Part shown: in pieces, positions 19,477 to 27,299 of the stretch
Layout of the letters: each line of letters opens with the position of its first letter
Position numbering within the stretch: position 1 is the stretch's first letter
Assembly: GCF_024172125.1 (NCBI RefSeq)
Contig: NZ_JAMZEA010000004.1
Coordinates: forward strand, 124,001-188,000
Source of the DNA: Actinomadura rupiterrae
Lineage (GTDB): Bacteria; Actinomycetota; Actinomycetes; Streptosporangiales; Streptosporangiaceae
DNA: 64,000 nucleotides
Direction: 5' to 3'
The notes under the pieces: generated by a model
The model's database searches: none
What the model was told of the DNA's origin: nothing
The model's input: only the letters and a program-made list of their open reading frames with translations
Position numbers and translations under genes: made by a program

Positions 19477-20919
19477 TCAGGACGGGATTTCTTGCATCTC
19501 CGCGAGGGCCGTGGACGTCGCGGACGGGGTGGTCTCGCGGCGGCGCGGTAGGACGGCGATGGCCACGACAGCCGCGAGCGCGAACACGGCGGCGGCGATG
19601 ACCAGGCCCAGGGCGTAGCCGTCGTTGAGCGCGCTGGGGGCGGACGATGCGCCGGTGCGGTGGGCGGCGATGGTCGCCAGGACGGCCAGGCCGATGGAGC
19701 CGCCGAGCTGGCGGGAGCTGTTCATCAGGCCGGACGCCATGCCTGCCTCACGCGGGGCAACTCCGGTCGTGGCGGCGGCGGCGACCGGGGCCAGCACCAG
19801 CGCGGCGCCGACGCTGGTCACCAGGGACGGGCCGAGGACGTTCGCGAGGAAGCTTCCGTCCGGGCTGATGAAGGCGAACCAGCCCAACCCCACGGCGGCC
19901 AGGACGGCGCCGGGCACCAGGGCAACGCGAGGAGTACGGGACGCGGTGACGCGGGTCGCGACGATGGTTCCCGCGACGAGTCCGAACGAGAACGGCAGGA
20001 ACGCGGCGCCCGTCGCTGCCGCGCCCATGCCCAAGACCTGCTGCATGTAGAGCGACACGAAGTAGAACGCCGCAAACTGTCCCGCCGCCGCAAGAAACAC
20101 CAGGACGTTCGCGCCGGCGACCCAGCGGCTGCGCAGGAGGCCAAGCCGCAGCAGCGGCGCGGCGACCCGCGCTTCGGCGAAGACGAACGCGGCGAGCAGA
20201 ACGGCAGCCGCAGCAAGGGTCGTCCAGGTGACCGGCGAGCCCCAGCCCTCGGTGTCGGTGCGGACGACCCCGAGCACCAGCGACCCGACCCCGCCCGTCG
20301 CCAGGACGGCGCCCAGCGCGTCCAGCCGCTCGCGCCGGACAGGCGACGCACCGCCCGGGACGCCCGCGAAGGCCAGGACGAGGGCCGCCGCGACGATCGG
20401 GAGGTTGATGAGCATGATCCAGCGCCAGCCCGCGTACTCGGTCAGGAGGCCGCCGGCCAGGACGCCGAGCGCGCCGCCCGCGGCGTTCACCGCACTCCAC
20501 ACGCCCAGCGCCCGGACGCGCCGGGGGCCTTCGGCGAAGGTGGTGGTGAGCATGGCGAGCGCGGCCGGCGCGACCGCGGCGGCGCCGAGGCCCTGCCCGG
20601 CGCGGGCGGCGATCAGTTGCCAGGGCGCTTGGGCGAGCCCGCCCGCCAGCGAGCACAAGCCGAAAACGGCCAGCCCGGAAACGAACATCCGGCGGCGTCC
20701 GTAGAGGTCGCAGGCGCGGCCTCCCAGCAGCAGGAACCCGCCGAAGGTGAGCGCGTACACGTGGACGACCCAGGACAGGTCCAGCGGCGCGAACCCCAGC
20801 GAGGTGCGGATCGCGGGCAGCGCGACGTTGACCACGGACATGTCCAGCGCGACGACGAACTGCGCCACGGCGGCGGCCGCCAGCACGACACCGGGCCGCC
20901 CGGGAGAGTTTCTATACAT
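19477..20919 (-). CDS. MFS multidrug-type exporter (DHA2/EmrB-QacA family)
   Basis: The 480-aa protein has 14 predicted helices. It opens with the family signature VVALDMSVVNVALPAIRTSL (motif D1) and carries motif A GGRACDLYGRRRMF after helix 2. Such pumps export drugs or secondary metabolites with proton antiport. It is divergent from a TetR gene at 20,977, the classic repressor/pump pair. The ATG at 20,919 is chosen because a good promoter (TCGACA, 17 bp, TAAGTT) ends seven bases upstream, implying leaderless translation; the frame extends further but overlaps the regulator. Confidence 0.88.
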   Translation of the reverse strand: MYRNSPGRPGVVLAAAAVAQFVVALDMSVVNVALPAIRTSLGFAPLDLSWVVHVYALTFGGFLLLGGRACDLYGRRRMFVSGLAVFGLCSLAGGLAQAPWQLIAARAGQGLGAAAVAPAALAMLTTTFAEGPRRVRALGVWSAVNAAGGALGVLAGGLLTEYAGWRWIMLINLPIVAAALVLAFAGVPGGASPVRRERLDALGAVLATGGVGSLVLGVVRTDTEGWGSPVTWTTLAAAAVLLAAFVFAEARVAAPLLRLGLLRSRWVAGANVLVFLAAAGQFAAFYFVSLYMQQVLGMGAAATGAAFLPFSFGLVAGTIVATRVTASRTPRVALVPGAVLAAVGLGWFAFISPDGSFLANVLGPSLVTSVGAALVLAPVAAAATTGVAPREAGMASGLMNSSRQLGGSIGLAVLATIAAHRTGASSAPSALNDGYALGLVIAAAVFALAAVVAIAVLPRRRETTPSATSTALAEMQEIPS

Positions 20920-20955
20920 GTAAGAAAACTTAGCGCCGGACTCGGCCGCTGTCGA
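20907..20955 (-). promoter_or_regulatory. Leaderless exporter promoter overlapped by a TetR operator
   Basis: On the minus strand, TCGACA (20,955-20,950) and TAAGTT (20,932-20,927) are spaced 17 bp, with the ATG seven bases on. Over the -10 and the start codon lies a dyad, AGTTTCT (20,908-20,914) and AGAAAACT (20,923-20,930), around the palindrome TACATGTA (20,915-20,922). The AT-rich dyad is the likely binding site of the divergent TetR repressor. Confidence 0.6.
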
Positions 20956-20976
20956 TGCCTGCGCCATGATGGGGGC

Positions 20977-21645
20977 ATGCCGCAACCGTCCGCGCCGCGC
21001 CGATCCCCCGGCCGACCTGCCCGGATCTCCCGCGAGGAGATCATCGAAACGGCCCGCCGGATCGTGGATGGGGACGGCGTCGGCAAGCTGACGATGCGGC
21101 GGCTGGCCACCGAGGTCGGCAGCACGCCGATGGCGCTCTACCACCACGTCCGCGACAAGGAGGAGCTGCTCGTCCTGCTGCTGGACGACTACGCCGCGCG
21201 CACCCTGCGCCGCCCGGGACCGTCCGCCGACCCGCGCGAGCGCGTCATCGCGGCGGCCACCGCAATCCATGAGGCGCTCGCCGCCTGCCCATGGATCGTG
21301 GAGGTGCTGACCGCGGACGACCTGATGTCCACGAGCGCGCTCTGGTTCGTCGAGCAGATCGTCGACGGCCTGGTCGGATGCGGCCTCTCCCCCGACCGCG
21401 CCGTCCACGGCTACCGCGCCATCTGGTACTACACCGCCGGCGAGATCGTGGTCAGGACGACCGCGGGCCGCCGCCGCGCGGACGACGACCGCGCGACGTA
21501 CCGCGAGAAGGTCTTCGCCGACCTCGACCCGGACGAGCTGCCCCGCCTAGCCCAAACCGCCGACCGCTGGGCAGCGCTCACCGCCGAGGACACCTACGAC
21601 GACGGCCTCCAAGCCCTGGTGGACGGCCTGCTCGCCGCCCGCTGA
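20977..21645 (+). CDS. TetR-family repressor (TetR_C type)
   Basis: The 222-aa protein has an N-terminal HTH (ISREEIIETARRIVDGDGVGKLTMRRLATEVGSTPMALYHHV, residues about 15-60), and the MALYHHVRDKEELL recognition region is close to tetracycline-repressor relatives with a TetR_C ligand domain. It presumably represses the divergent exporter through the dyad at 20,908-20,930. The start at 20,977 is 57 bp from the pump ATG; only a weak GGGGG site precedes it. The ligand is unknown. Confidence 0.85.
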   Translation: MPQPSAPRRSPGRPARISREEIIETARRIVDGDGVGKLTMRRLATEVGSTPMALYHHVRDKEELLVLLLDDYAARTLRRPGPSADPRERVIAAATAIHEALAACPWIVEVLTADDLMSTSALWFVEQIVDGLVGCGLSPDRAVHGYRAIWYYTAGEIVVRTTAGRRRADDDRATYREKVFADLDPDELPRLAQTADRWAALTAEDTYDDGLQALVDGLLAAR

Positions 21646-21676
21646 CGACTCAGCGCATCCGGCAGGCCCCGGTGGG

Positions 21677-21706
21677 TTGCAAAGTTAGGTAAGGCTTGCC
21701 TAATCT
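21677..21706 (+). promoter_or_regulatory. Iron-box (IdeR/DtxR-type) operator over a promoter
   Basis: TTAGGTAAGGCTTGCCTAA at 21,685-21,703 is a 19-bp near-palindrome that closely matches the DtxR/IdeR iron-box consensus. It sits between a -35 TTGCAA (21,677-21,682) and -10 TAATCT (21,701-21,706), spaced 18 bp, so metal-loaded repressor would block the DoxX gene. Confidence 0.75.
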
Positions 21707-21744
21707 ACCGCCATCGGTTCCCCCACCCGCGAAGGAAGTCCGCC

Positions 21745-22188
21745 ATGGCCGCTCTCACCCGGTACGCCGATCTCGCCAGACCGCACGTCCTCGCGCTCTT
21801 CCGCGCCGTCGTCGGCTTCCTGTTCGCCTGCCACGGCGCCTCGTCCCTCTTCGGGATCTTCGGCGGCTCGATGGGGACGGGCGCCACCGTCCACACCGGC
21901 GTCTGGCCCTACTGGTACGCGGCCGTCATCCAGCTCGCGTGCGGCGTCCTCGTCCTCGCCGGCCTGATCACCCGCCCGGCCGCCCTGCTCGCCTCCGGCT
22001 CGATGGCCTACGCCTACTTCGTCGAGCACCAGTCCGACGCCCTGCTCCCCCTCCAGAACCACGGCGAACTCTCCGCCATGTTCAGCTGGACCTTCCTCCT
22101 CCTCGTCTTCACCGGCCCCGGCACCTTCGCCCTAGACCACCTCCTCCCCACCCGCCCCAAGCCCGCCCCGGCCCCCACCGCGTCCTAA
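21745..22188 (+). CDS. DoxX-family membrane protein, iron-box controlled
   Basis: The 147-aa protein has four predicted helices with the DoxX signature: FRAVVGFLFACHGASSLFG in helix 1, QLACGVLVLAGLITRPAALLASG in the middle and a periplasmic YFVEHQSDALLPLQNHGE loop before the last helices. DoxX proteins are linked to redox and thiol-stress membrane complexes. GAAGGAAG precedes the ATG. The iron box at 21,685 suggests derepression under iron limitation, which is unusual for this family. No siderophore gene is adjacent. Confidence 0.85.
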   Translation: MAALTRYADLARPHVLALFRAVVGFLFACHGASSLFGIFGGSMGTGATVHTGVWPYWYAAVIQLACGVLVLAGLITRPAALLASGSMAYAYFVEHQSDALLPLQNHGELSAMFSWTFLLLVFTGPGTFALDHLLPTRPKPAPAPTAS

Positions 22189-22353
22189 CCCGCCTGCCCC
22201 GAATCAGCTCGGCGTGGATGGGCCGCTGTACCTGGCTACCGGCACGGTCGCGGCGGCTCTGCCCGGACGGTGGCGTGCCATCGAGGCGGAGGCCGGGTGG
22301 GGCAGTTGGGCCGTCCTGCGGTCGGGGCGTCGGACGGAACGGTGAGCGGGGTG

Positions 22354-23262
22354 TCAGTTCGAGGTGGCTAGTTCGTTCGGGTGGGGGGCCTCGGCTGGGG
22401 CTTCTGCGGGTTCGCCGTACCAGGCGACGGCTACGGCGCCGATTACGGCCAGGACGAAGCCGAGCATGGCTGCCCAGGCGTAGCCCGGGCGGGACGCGTC
22501 GCCTAGCCAGACGACGCCGAGGATGCCGGGGACGACGGTCTCGCCCACTACCAGGGCCGCGGTGGCGCCGTTGATCGAGCCGATCTGCAGGGCGACGGTG
22601 TGGAGGTACATGCCGCCGATGCCGCCGACCAGGATGGCGTACAGGGCCGGGTCGGTCAGGAGGGCGGTGAGGTCGATCGGGTCCGCGCCGTTCAGCACCC
22701 GGACGCCGATGCCGACGACGCCGAAGCCCAGGCCGGAGAGGAGTCCGGCCGGGATCGCGGCTTTCGCACCTAGCCAGCGCACTGCGAGGGTGCCGCCGCC
22801 TATCAGCAGGACGGACGCGGCGAGCAGCCACCAGTGGCTGGAGATCGGGGTGTCGCCGCCGCCCTCGGGGCCGGCGGCGCCGGCGAGCAGCACCAGGGCC
22901 GCGCAGACCACGGCGATCGAGGCCCACTCCCGTCCGCCGAGCCGGACGCCCAGCAGCTTGATGCCGAGCACTGCGGTGATCACCAGGTTGGCGCTGATCA
23001 CGGTCTGCGAGAGGAACAGGGGGAGTAGGCGCGCGGCCAGGGCGCCGAGCCCGAAGCCGACGAAGTCCAGGACGGTCCCGACCATGAACTCCCAGGTCAC
23101 GGCGGCTTTCGCGGTGGACGAGAGGCTCGGGCCGCCGTGCTGGGTCGTGGCCGTGGCGGCGGCCATCTGGCGGCCGGCCCGGCGGGATCCCATGGCCTGC
23201 AGCACCGACCCGACGCCATAGCAGGCCGAGGCGGAGAGGGCGGTCATGAGACCAACGATCAT
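22354..23262 (-). CDS. DMT-superfamily (EamA-like) transporter
   Basis: The 302-aa product has nine to ten predicted helices in two EamA-like halves, starting MIVGLMTALSASACYGVGSVLQA. The LSQTVISANLVITAVLGIKLLG and NGATAALVVGETVVPGILGVVWL stretches correspond to the paired terminal helices. Homologous actinobacterial genes are annotated as DMT permeases with unknown substrate. The C-terminus is cytosolic and acidic. A 14-bp palindrome (23,335-23,348) lies about 75 bp upstream of the start. The gene is downstream of, and in line with, the alpha/beta-hydrolase gene. Confidence 0.75.
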   Translation of the reverse strand: MIVGLMTALSASACYGVGSVLQAMGSRRAGRQMAAATATTQHGGPSLSSTAKAAVTWEFMVGTVLDFVGFGLGALAARLLPLFLSQTVISANLVITAVLGIKLLGVRLGGREWASIAVVCAALVLLAGAAGPEGGGDTPISSHWWLLAASVLLIGGGTLAVRWLGAKAAIPAGLLSGLGFGVVGIGVRVLNGADPIDLTALLTDPALYAILVGGIGGMYLHTVALQIGSINGATAALVVGETVVPGILGVVWLGDASRPGYAWAAMLGFVLAVIGAVAVAWYGEPAEAPAEAPHPNELATSN

Positions 23263-23334
23263 CGATTGCTCCGTTCGCGTGCCGTCCGTGCGGCGACGGG
23301 GACCACCGCCGACGCGGGACCGCCGGGCGCAGTC

Positions 23335-23348
23335 GAGGGACGTCCCTC
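23335..23348. promoter_or_regulatory. Perfect 14-bp palindrome upstream of the DMT transporter
   Basis: GAGGGACGTCCCTC is a perfect palindrome between the hydrolase stop codon (23,407) and the DMT start (23,262). It could be an operator; without a loop it is a poor terminator. Confidence 0.35.
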
Positions 23349-23406
23349 TCGCATGAAGGACGCGTGAACTGGGGGAAGAAGTTCCGCGAACGGCGATTGC
23401 CCCGGT

Positions 23407-24792
23407 TCAGGGGATGTCGGCCGCCTTCGCGGCGGCCAGGATCTCGGCGGCGTCGGCGGGGAGGAGGTGGCCGGCGGCCTGGGCGGCTCGGGTCGCCTTG
23501 CGGACGGCGGCGACGTACGCGCCGTGGTCGGCGTACCGGGACTTCAGGCGGGATCCGGGCCAGGAGGTGGTGACGCCTTCCAGCTGGCATTGGGGGTTGG
23601 CGCCGGTGTTCCCGTCTCCGGTGAGGGTGGCGGTGGGGGCATCGAGGGCCGGTGTGCGCAGGCCGCCCCGGAGGTTGCCGTCAGGGTCGCGGACGAGACG
23701 GGCGTCGATGCGAGGTGCCGTCGGTGCGGGGGTGTGCGTGCGGGTCCATCGGGTGAGGTGCGCCAGGGCTGCGTCCATCACGTAGCGTCCCTGGCCGTCG
23801 TTGGGAGGTTTCGCGCAGGGGCTCGGCTCACCGCCTGTGGCCTCGCGGGCGAGCAGGGTGGCCAGGTCCTTGTCGACGTGCGCGGTTCCCGGGACTTCCC
23901 AGAGGCGGAAGTTCGGGCCGTCCGGCTGGGCGGCGGCGAGGTAGTTCATCTTGGGGAAGTCGGGCGGCGGCGGGACGAGTTCGGTCTCAGTCTCCACCGT
24001 CAGGACGGGAGTGGACGCGTCGGTCCGGAACGCGACGGTGGCGGGCGACGGCTGCTCGGGCGTCAGCGGCGCGGAGGCGGCGCTCCGCGCGTGGACGAGG
24101 AAGGCGTCGTAGGGGCGGGCGAGCGGCTGGACGGCGTCGTAGAACGTGGTGAGGCGGCGGGACGATCCCGAGTAGCCGTCCGCGATCAGCGTCCGGGGGT
24201 GCAGGCCGTTCAGCGGGTCGGTCCGGCCGGGGTGGCGCAGGACGTCCGCGACCTGCGAGTAGATGGCGTAGGAGTAGGAGTCGCCGGGGTGGTTCAGCGC
24301 TCCGTAGCGGCTCGGGTCCCGGCTCTTGAGCGTCTGGACGCCCTGCTGCTGCGCCGAGACTCCCACCCACGCGTACCCCGCCCGCAGCAGCTCGGACCGT
24401 TCGGTCAGGAAGTCCGGATCGAGGTCGATCCCGCCCTGGCCGGGCGGGAGGTCGAGCCACTCGACGACGACCGTCCCGTTGAACCGCCGCGGATCGGCCG
24501 GACGCCGGACGATCAGCCGCGTGTCGTAGCGGGCGTGCCTGGCGGCGCGTACCTTCCAGCGCCCGTCAGGTTGCGGCGTCCCGTCGAACAGGTAGGACGC
24601 GGCGGTCCCGTGCATGACGTACTCCCGCTCGGTGTACCCCGGCAGGGGCACCGGCGCGGCGGTCGTCATCCGGCCGGCGGTCAGGGGGCCGCTCAGCCAG
24701 GGGCCGCTCCGCTCCGACGTCGCCTTCGCGGCCTGGCACGCGCCGACGCCCAGCAGTGCGGCGAGGAGCGCGCCCGTCAGACGCCTGTTCAT
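23407..24792 (-). CDS. Secreted alpha/beta-hydrolase-domain lipoprotein
   Basis: The 461-aa product has a lipoprotein-like leader (LTGALLAALLGVGAC; Cys19 would be acylated). The mature part matches the actinobacterial alpha/beta hydrolase domain family (Abhydrolase_10-like): conserved NGTVVVEWLDLP, AGYAWVGVSAQQQGV, and the nucleophile elbow in GYSGSSRR around residue 210. A late His in VPGTAHVDKDL could complete the triad. The substrate is unknown, perhaps an extracellular ester. It starts 18 bp after a TetR gene that is probably co-transcribed. Confidence 0.75.
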   Translation of the reverse strand: MNRRLTGALLAALLGVGACQAAKATSERSGPWLSGPLTAGRMTTAAPVPLPGYTEREYVMHGTAASYLFDGTPQPDGRWKVRAARHARYDTRLIVRRPADPRRFNGTVVVEWLDLPPGQGGIDLDPDFLTERSELLRAGYAWVGVSAQQQGVQTLKSRDPSRYGALNHPGDSYSYAIYSQVADVLRHPGRTDPLNGLHPRTLIADGYSGSSRRLTTFYDAVQPLARPYDAFLVHARSAASAPLTPEQPSPATVAFRTDASTPVLTVETETELVPPPPDFPKMNYLAAAQPDGPNFRLWEVPGTAHVDKDLATLLAREATGGEPSPCAKPPNDGQGRYVMDAALAHLTRWTRTHTPAPTAPRIDARLVRDPDGNLRGGLRTPALDAPTATLTGDGNTGANPQCQLEGVTTSWPGSRLKSRYADHGAYVAAVRKATRAAQAAGHLLPADAAEILAAAKAADIP

Positions 24793-24810
24793 CCCGTCCT
24801 CCTGACCTGA

Positions 24811-25473
24811 TCATTGCCCGGCTCCGCCGGCTCCCTCGACCGCCCCGACTCCCTCGCCTCCGCCGACCGCCCCGACGCCCTCGACGATCTGCGCGACCGA
24901 GCGCCTGACCAGCTCCGGGAGGTCGCCGACCGAGCCCGACCGGACCCAGTGCGTGACCGCGGCCCGGACGGCGCCGCTCAGCGCCGCCGCCAGGGCCTCG
25001 GGGTAGGCGTCCGCATCGATGTCGGCGCCCAGCCGGTGCGCGATCGCCTCGGCGAGCCGGCGCTCTCCGGCGGCCAGCCGTTGAAGGTAGACGCCGCGCA
25101 GCGCCGGGGAGGACAGCACCAGCCGCAGCCGCTCCCGCTGCTCGGGATCGCTGCCGAAGCCGCGCTGGCCGTACTGCTCGGCGAACACCTCGACCAGCGC
25201 CCGGCCGAGCGGCTCGGCGGGCGGGCGCTCCTCCAGGGCGTCGGCGATGCGCTGGTCGCGCTCGACGCCCAGCGAGACGATCGCCTCCTCCTTGCTGGAG
25301 AAGTAGTTGTTGAAGGTCCGGGACGAGACGTTCACCGCGGACGCGATGTCGTCCACCCGGACGTTGTCGATGCCCTGCTCGACGGCCAGCCGCAGCGCGG
25401 CCCTGGCGAGGGCCAGCCGGGTCTCCCGCTTCTTGCGCTCCCGCAGTCCGGGCCCGTCCGCCGGGTTCTCCAT
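24811..25473 (-). CDS. TetR-family regulator
   Basis: The 220-aa regulator has an N-terminal HTH (RETRLALARAALRLAVEQGIDNVRVDDIASAVNVSSRTFNNYFSSKEEAI), typical of the AcrR class with the FNNYFSSKEE recognition end. The C-terminus is a low-complexity Gly/Val tail (EGVGAVGGGEGVGAVEGAGGAGQ). The ATG at 25,473 begins the conserved part; the frame is open upstream through the control region and is not used. It is divergent from the quinone-oxidoreductase gene at 25,599; two palindromes lie between them. It also precedes the hydrolase by 18 bp. Confidence 0.85.
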   Translation of the reverse strand: MENPADGPGLRERKKRETRLALARAALRLAVEQGIDNVRVDDIASAVNVSSRTFNNYFSSKEEAIVSLGVERDQRIADALEERPPAEPLGRALVEVFAEQYGQRGFGSDPEQRERLRLVLSSPALRGVYLQRLAAGERRLAEAIAHRLGADIDADAYPEALAAALSGAVRAAVTHWVRSGSVGDLPELVRRSVAQIVEGVGAVGGGEGVGAVEGAGGAGQ

Positions 25474-25504
25474 GCCCGCCACGGTAGCAACAAAGTGCGC
25501 GCCC

Positions 25505-25561
25505 CGAAATATTTCGTGCCCCGCAATTTTCGACACCCAATGTTGACGGCGCATACATTGG
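25505..25561. promoter_or_regulatory. Two palindromic operators between divergent TetR and oxidoreductase genes
   Basis: CGAAATATTTCG (25,505-25,516) is a perfect 12-bp palindrome. CCAATGT (25,537-25,543) and ACATTGG (25,555-25,561) form a second perfect dyad with an 11-bp spacer. A possible -35 TTGACG overlaps the second dyad at 25,543. This AT-rich island is the only plausible control region for both genes. Confidence 0.6.
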
Positions 25562-25598
25562 AGCTGATGTCGGCACTGTAAACAACGGAGGGGGAGGC

Positions 25599-26558
25599 AT
25601 GAAGGCGATCACGATCAGGGAGCCCGGCGGGCCGGAGGTGCTGGAGTGGAGCGAGGTCCCCGACCCCGCGCCGCGCGCCGGGGAGGTGGTCGTCGATGTG
25701 GCCGCGAGCGCGCTGAACGGCGCGGACGCCGCGCAGCGCCTCGGCCTCTACCCGGTTCCGGAGGGCGCGTCGCCGTACCCCGGGCTGGAGGCGTCCGGAC
25801 GGATCAGCGCGGTCGGCGACGGAGTCACCGGCTGGACGGTCGGGGACGAGGTGTGCGCGCTGCTGTCCGGTGGCGGGTACGCCGAGAAGGTCGCCGTCCC
25901 GTCGGCGCAGCTGCTGACCGTCCCGCGCGGGGTGAGCCTGGTGGACGCGGCGGGGCTGCCCGAGGCGGCTGCAACGGTCTGGTCGAACGTCGTCATGATC
26001 GGGCGGCTCGCCGAGGGCGAGACGTTCCTCATGCACGGCGGCGCCGGGGGTGTGGGGACGATGGCGGTCCAGGTCGCCAAGGCGCTCGGCGCGCGCGTCG
26101 CGACCACGGTCAGCGGCGCCGAGCGGGCCGCCCGCGTCCGGGAGCTCGGCGCGGACGTCACCATCGACTACAAGAGCGAGGACTTCGCCGACCAGGGCCC
26201 GTACAACGTGATCCTCGACGTCATCGGCGGCGACTACCTGGAGCGCAACGTCCGGTCCCTGGCGCGCGACGGGCGCCTGGTCATCATCGGCATGCAGGGC
26301 GGTTACGAGGCCAAGCTGAACCTCGTCGAGCTGGTGGTCCAGCGCAAGTCGGTGTTCGGCACGACCCTGCGCTCGCGGCCCGCCGACCAGAAGGCCGCGA
26401 TCGTGGCGGCCGTCCAGCGCAACGTCTGGCCCATGATCGAGTCCGGCGCCGTCCGCCCGGTGATCGAGCGGAAGGTGCCGATGGCGCAGGCCGCCGAGGC
26501 GCACCGGCTGATGGCCGCGGGCGGGTACTTCGGGAAGATCCTCCTGGTCAACGAGTGA
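25599..26558 (+). CDS. NADPH:quinone oxidoreductase-like MDR enzyme
   Basis: The 319-aa zinc-free medium-chain reductase has an N-terminal GroES-like fold (ITIREPGGPEVLEWSEVPDP, YPGLEASGRI) and a Rossmann domain with HGGAGGVGTMAVQVAKALGA around residues 147-167. Such enzymes reduce quinones or enones with NADPH. The ribosome site GGAGGGGGAGG precedes the ATG. It is divergent from a TetR gene, so expression is probably induced by an electrophile or quinone-like ligand. Confidence 0.88.
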   Translation: MKAITIREPGGPEVLEWSEVPDPAPRAGEVVVDVAASALNGADAAQRLGLYPVPEGASPYPGLEASGRISAVGDGVTGWTVGDEVCALLSGGGYAEKVAVPSAQLLTVPRGVSLVDAAGLPEAAATVWSNVVMIGRLAEGETFLMHGGAGGVGTMAVQVAKALGARVATTVSGAERAARVRELGADVTIDYKSEDFADQGPYNVILDVIGGDYLERNVRSLARDGRLVIIGMQGGYEAKLNLVELVVQRKSVFGTTLRSRPADQKAAIVAAVQRNVWPMIESGAVRPVIERKVPMAQAAEAHRLMAAGGYFGKILLVNE

Positions 26559-26572
26559 TGTCCCGCTCCGCC

Positions 26573-26586
26573 TAGGATGTGTACAC
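26573..26586 (+). promoter_or_regulatory. -10 box and GTGTACAC palindrome before the TetR gene
   Basis: TAGGAT (26,573-26,578) is followed directly by GTGTACAC (26,579-26,586), a perfect 8-bp palindrome. The placement over the transcription start suggests an operator, possibly autoregulatory. Confidence 0.35.
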
Positions 26587-26632
26587 CGCCCACTTCGTTC
26601 GGTTCCGGTGCGGGCAGGATGCGGAGGGTGCC

Positions 26633-27220
26633 ATGGCGTCGTCGGGTTCGTCCTACCACCACGGCGACCTGCGCGCCGCGTGCCTCAGCGCGGCGCTGGA
26701 GCTGCTCGAAGAGGACGGCGCGACCGGCCTTTCGCTGCGCGCGGTGGCGCGGCGGGCCGGCGTCTCGTCCATGGCCCCGTACCGCCACTACCCCAACCGC
26801 GACGCGCTCATCTCCGCCGTCGCCGCCGAGGGCTACCGGGAGCTCGCCCGCGACCTCGCCGCCGCGCACCCGGCGCCCGCCACGCCGGACGACCTGGTCG
26901 ACATCGGCGTCGCCTACATCCGGTTCGCCCTGGACCGTCCGGCGATGTTCCGCGTGATGTTCGCCGAACCCTGCGACCCGGCGAACGATGAACGCGTTGC
27001 CGCGGTCGCCGCCATCACCGACTACGTCCGGGACATCGTGCACAGGGTGTTCCCCGGCGCCGAGCCGGAACCACTCGCGAACGCCGTGTGGGCGCTCGTC
27101 CACGGCCTGGCGTTCCTCCATCTGGACGGCAAGCTCGACGCCTCCAGGCCGGATGAGATCGCCGATCGCGTCCGGGCCGCCTTCCACGCCATCCTCTCCG
27201 CCTCGCGCACCGAAGGCTGA
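26633..27220 (+). CDS. TetR/AcrR-family regulator (TetR_C_33/WHG type)
   Basis: The 195-aa regulator opens with YHHGDLRAACLSAALELLEEDG, the hallmark of the YHHGDLR TetR subgroup, and has the HTH end VSSMAPYRHYPNRDALISAV. The ligand domain carries the FALDRPAMFRVMFAEP motif of the WHG subgroup. GGAGGG precedes the ATG at 26,633; an upstream ATG would overlap the palindrome. It is separated by 74 bp from the oxidoreductase gene and may read through from it. The last 25 bp of the gene, including its stop codon, are duplicated downstream. Confidence 0.82.
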   Translation: MASSGSSYHHGDLRAACLSAALELLEEDGATGLSLRAVARRAGVSSMAPYRHYPNRDALISAVAAEGYRELARDLAAAHPAPATPDDLVDIGVAYIRFALDRPAMFRVMFAEPCDPANDERVAAVAAITDYVRDIVHRVFPGAEPEPLANAVWALVHGLAFLHLDGKLDASRPDEIADRVRAAFHAILSASRTEG

Positions 27221-27250
27221 CCCGATCCGCCTCGCGCGCCGAAGGATGAC
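27197..27250 (+). repeat. Tandem duplication of the TetR gene 3' end
   Basis: A 25-bp segment with the last codons and stop (27,197-27,221) recurs at 27,226-27,250 with 23 of 25 identities. The second copy lies outside the gene, so it looks like a slippage duplication. Confidence 0.6.
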
Positions 27251-27252
27251 CG

Positions 27253-27285
27253 CCCGTCCCCGCGAAAACCGGCCGCAGGGACGGG
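27253..27285. terminator. Possible bidirectional terminator
   Basis: CCCGTCCC (27,253-27,260) and GGGACGGG (27,278-27,285) form an 8-bp stem between the convergent TetR and unknown-function genes. The 17-base loop makes it moderate. Confidence 0.4.
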
Positions 27286-27299
27286 ACGCCTCGCGTCCG

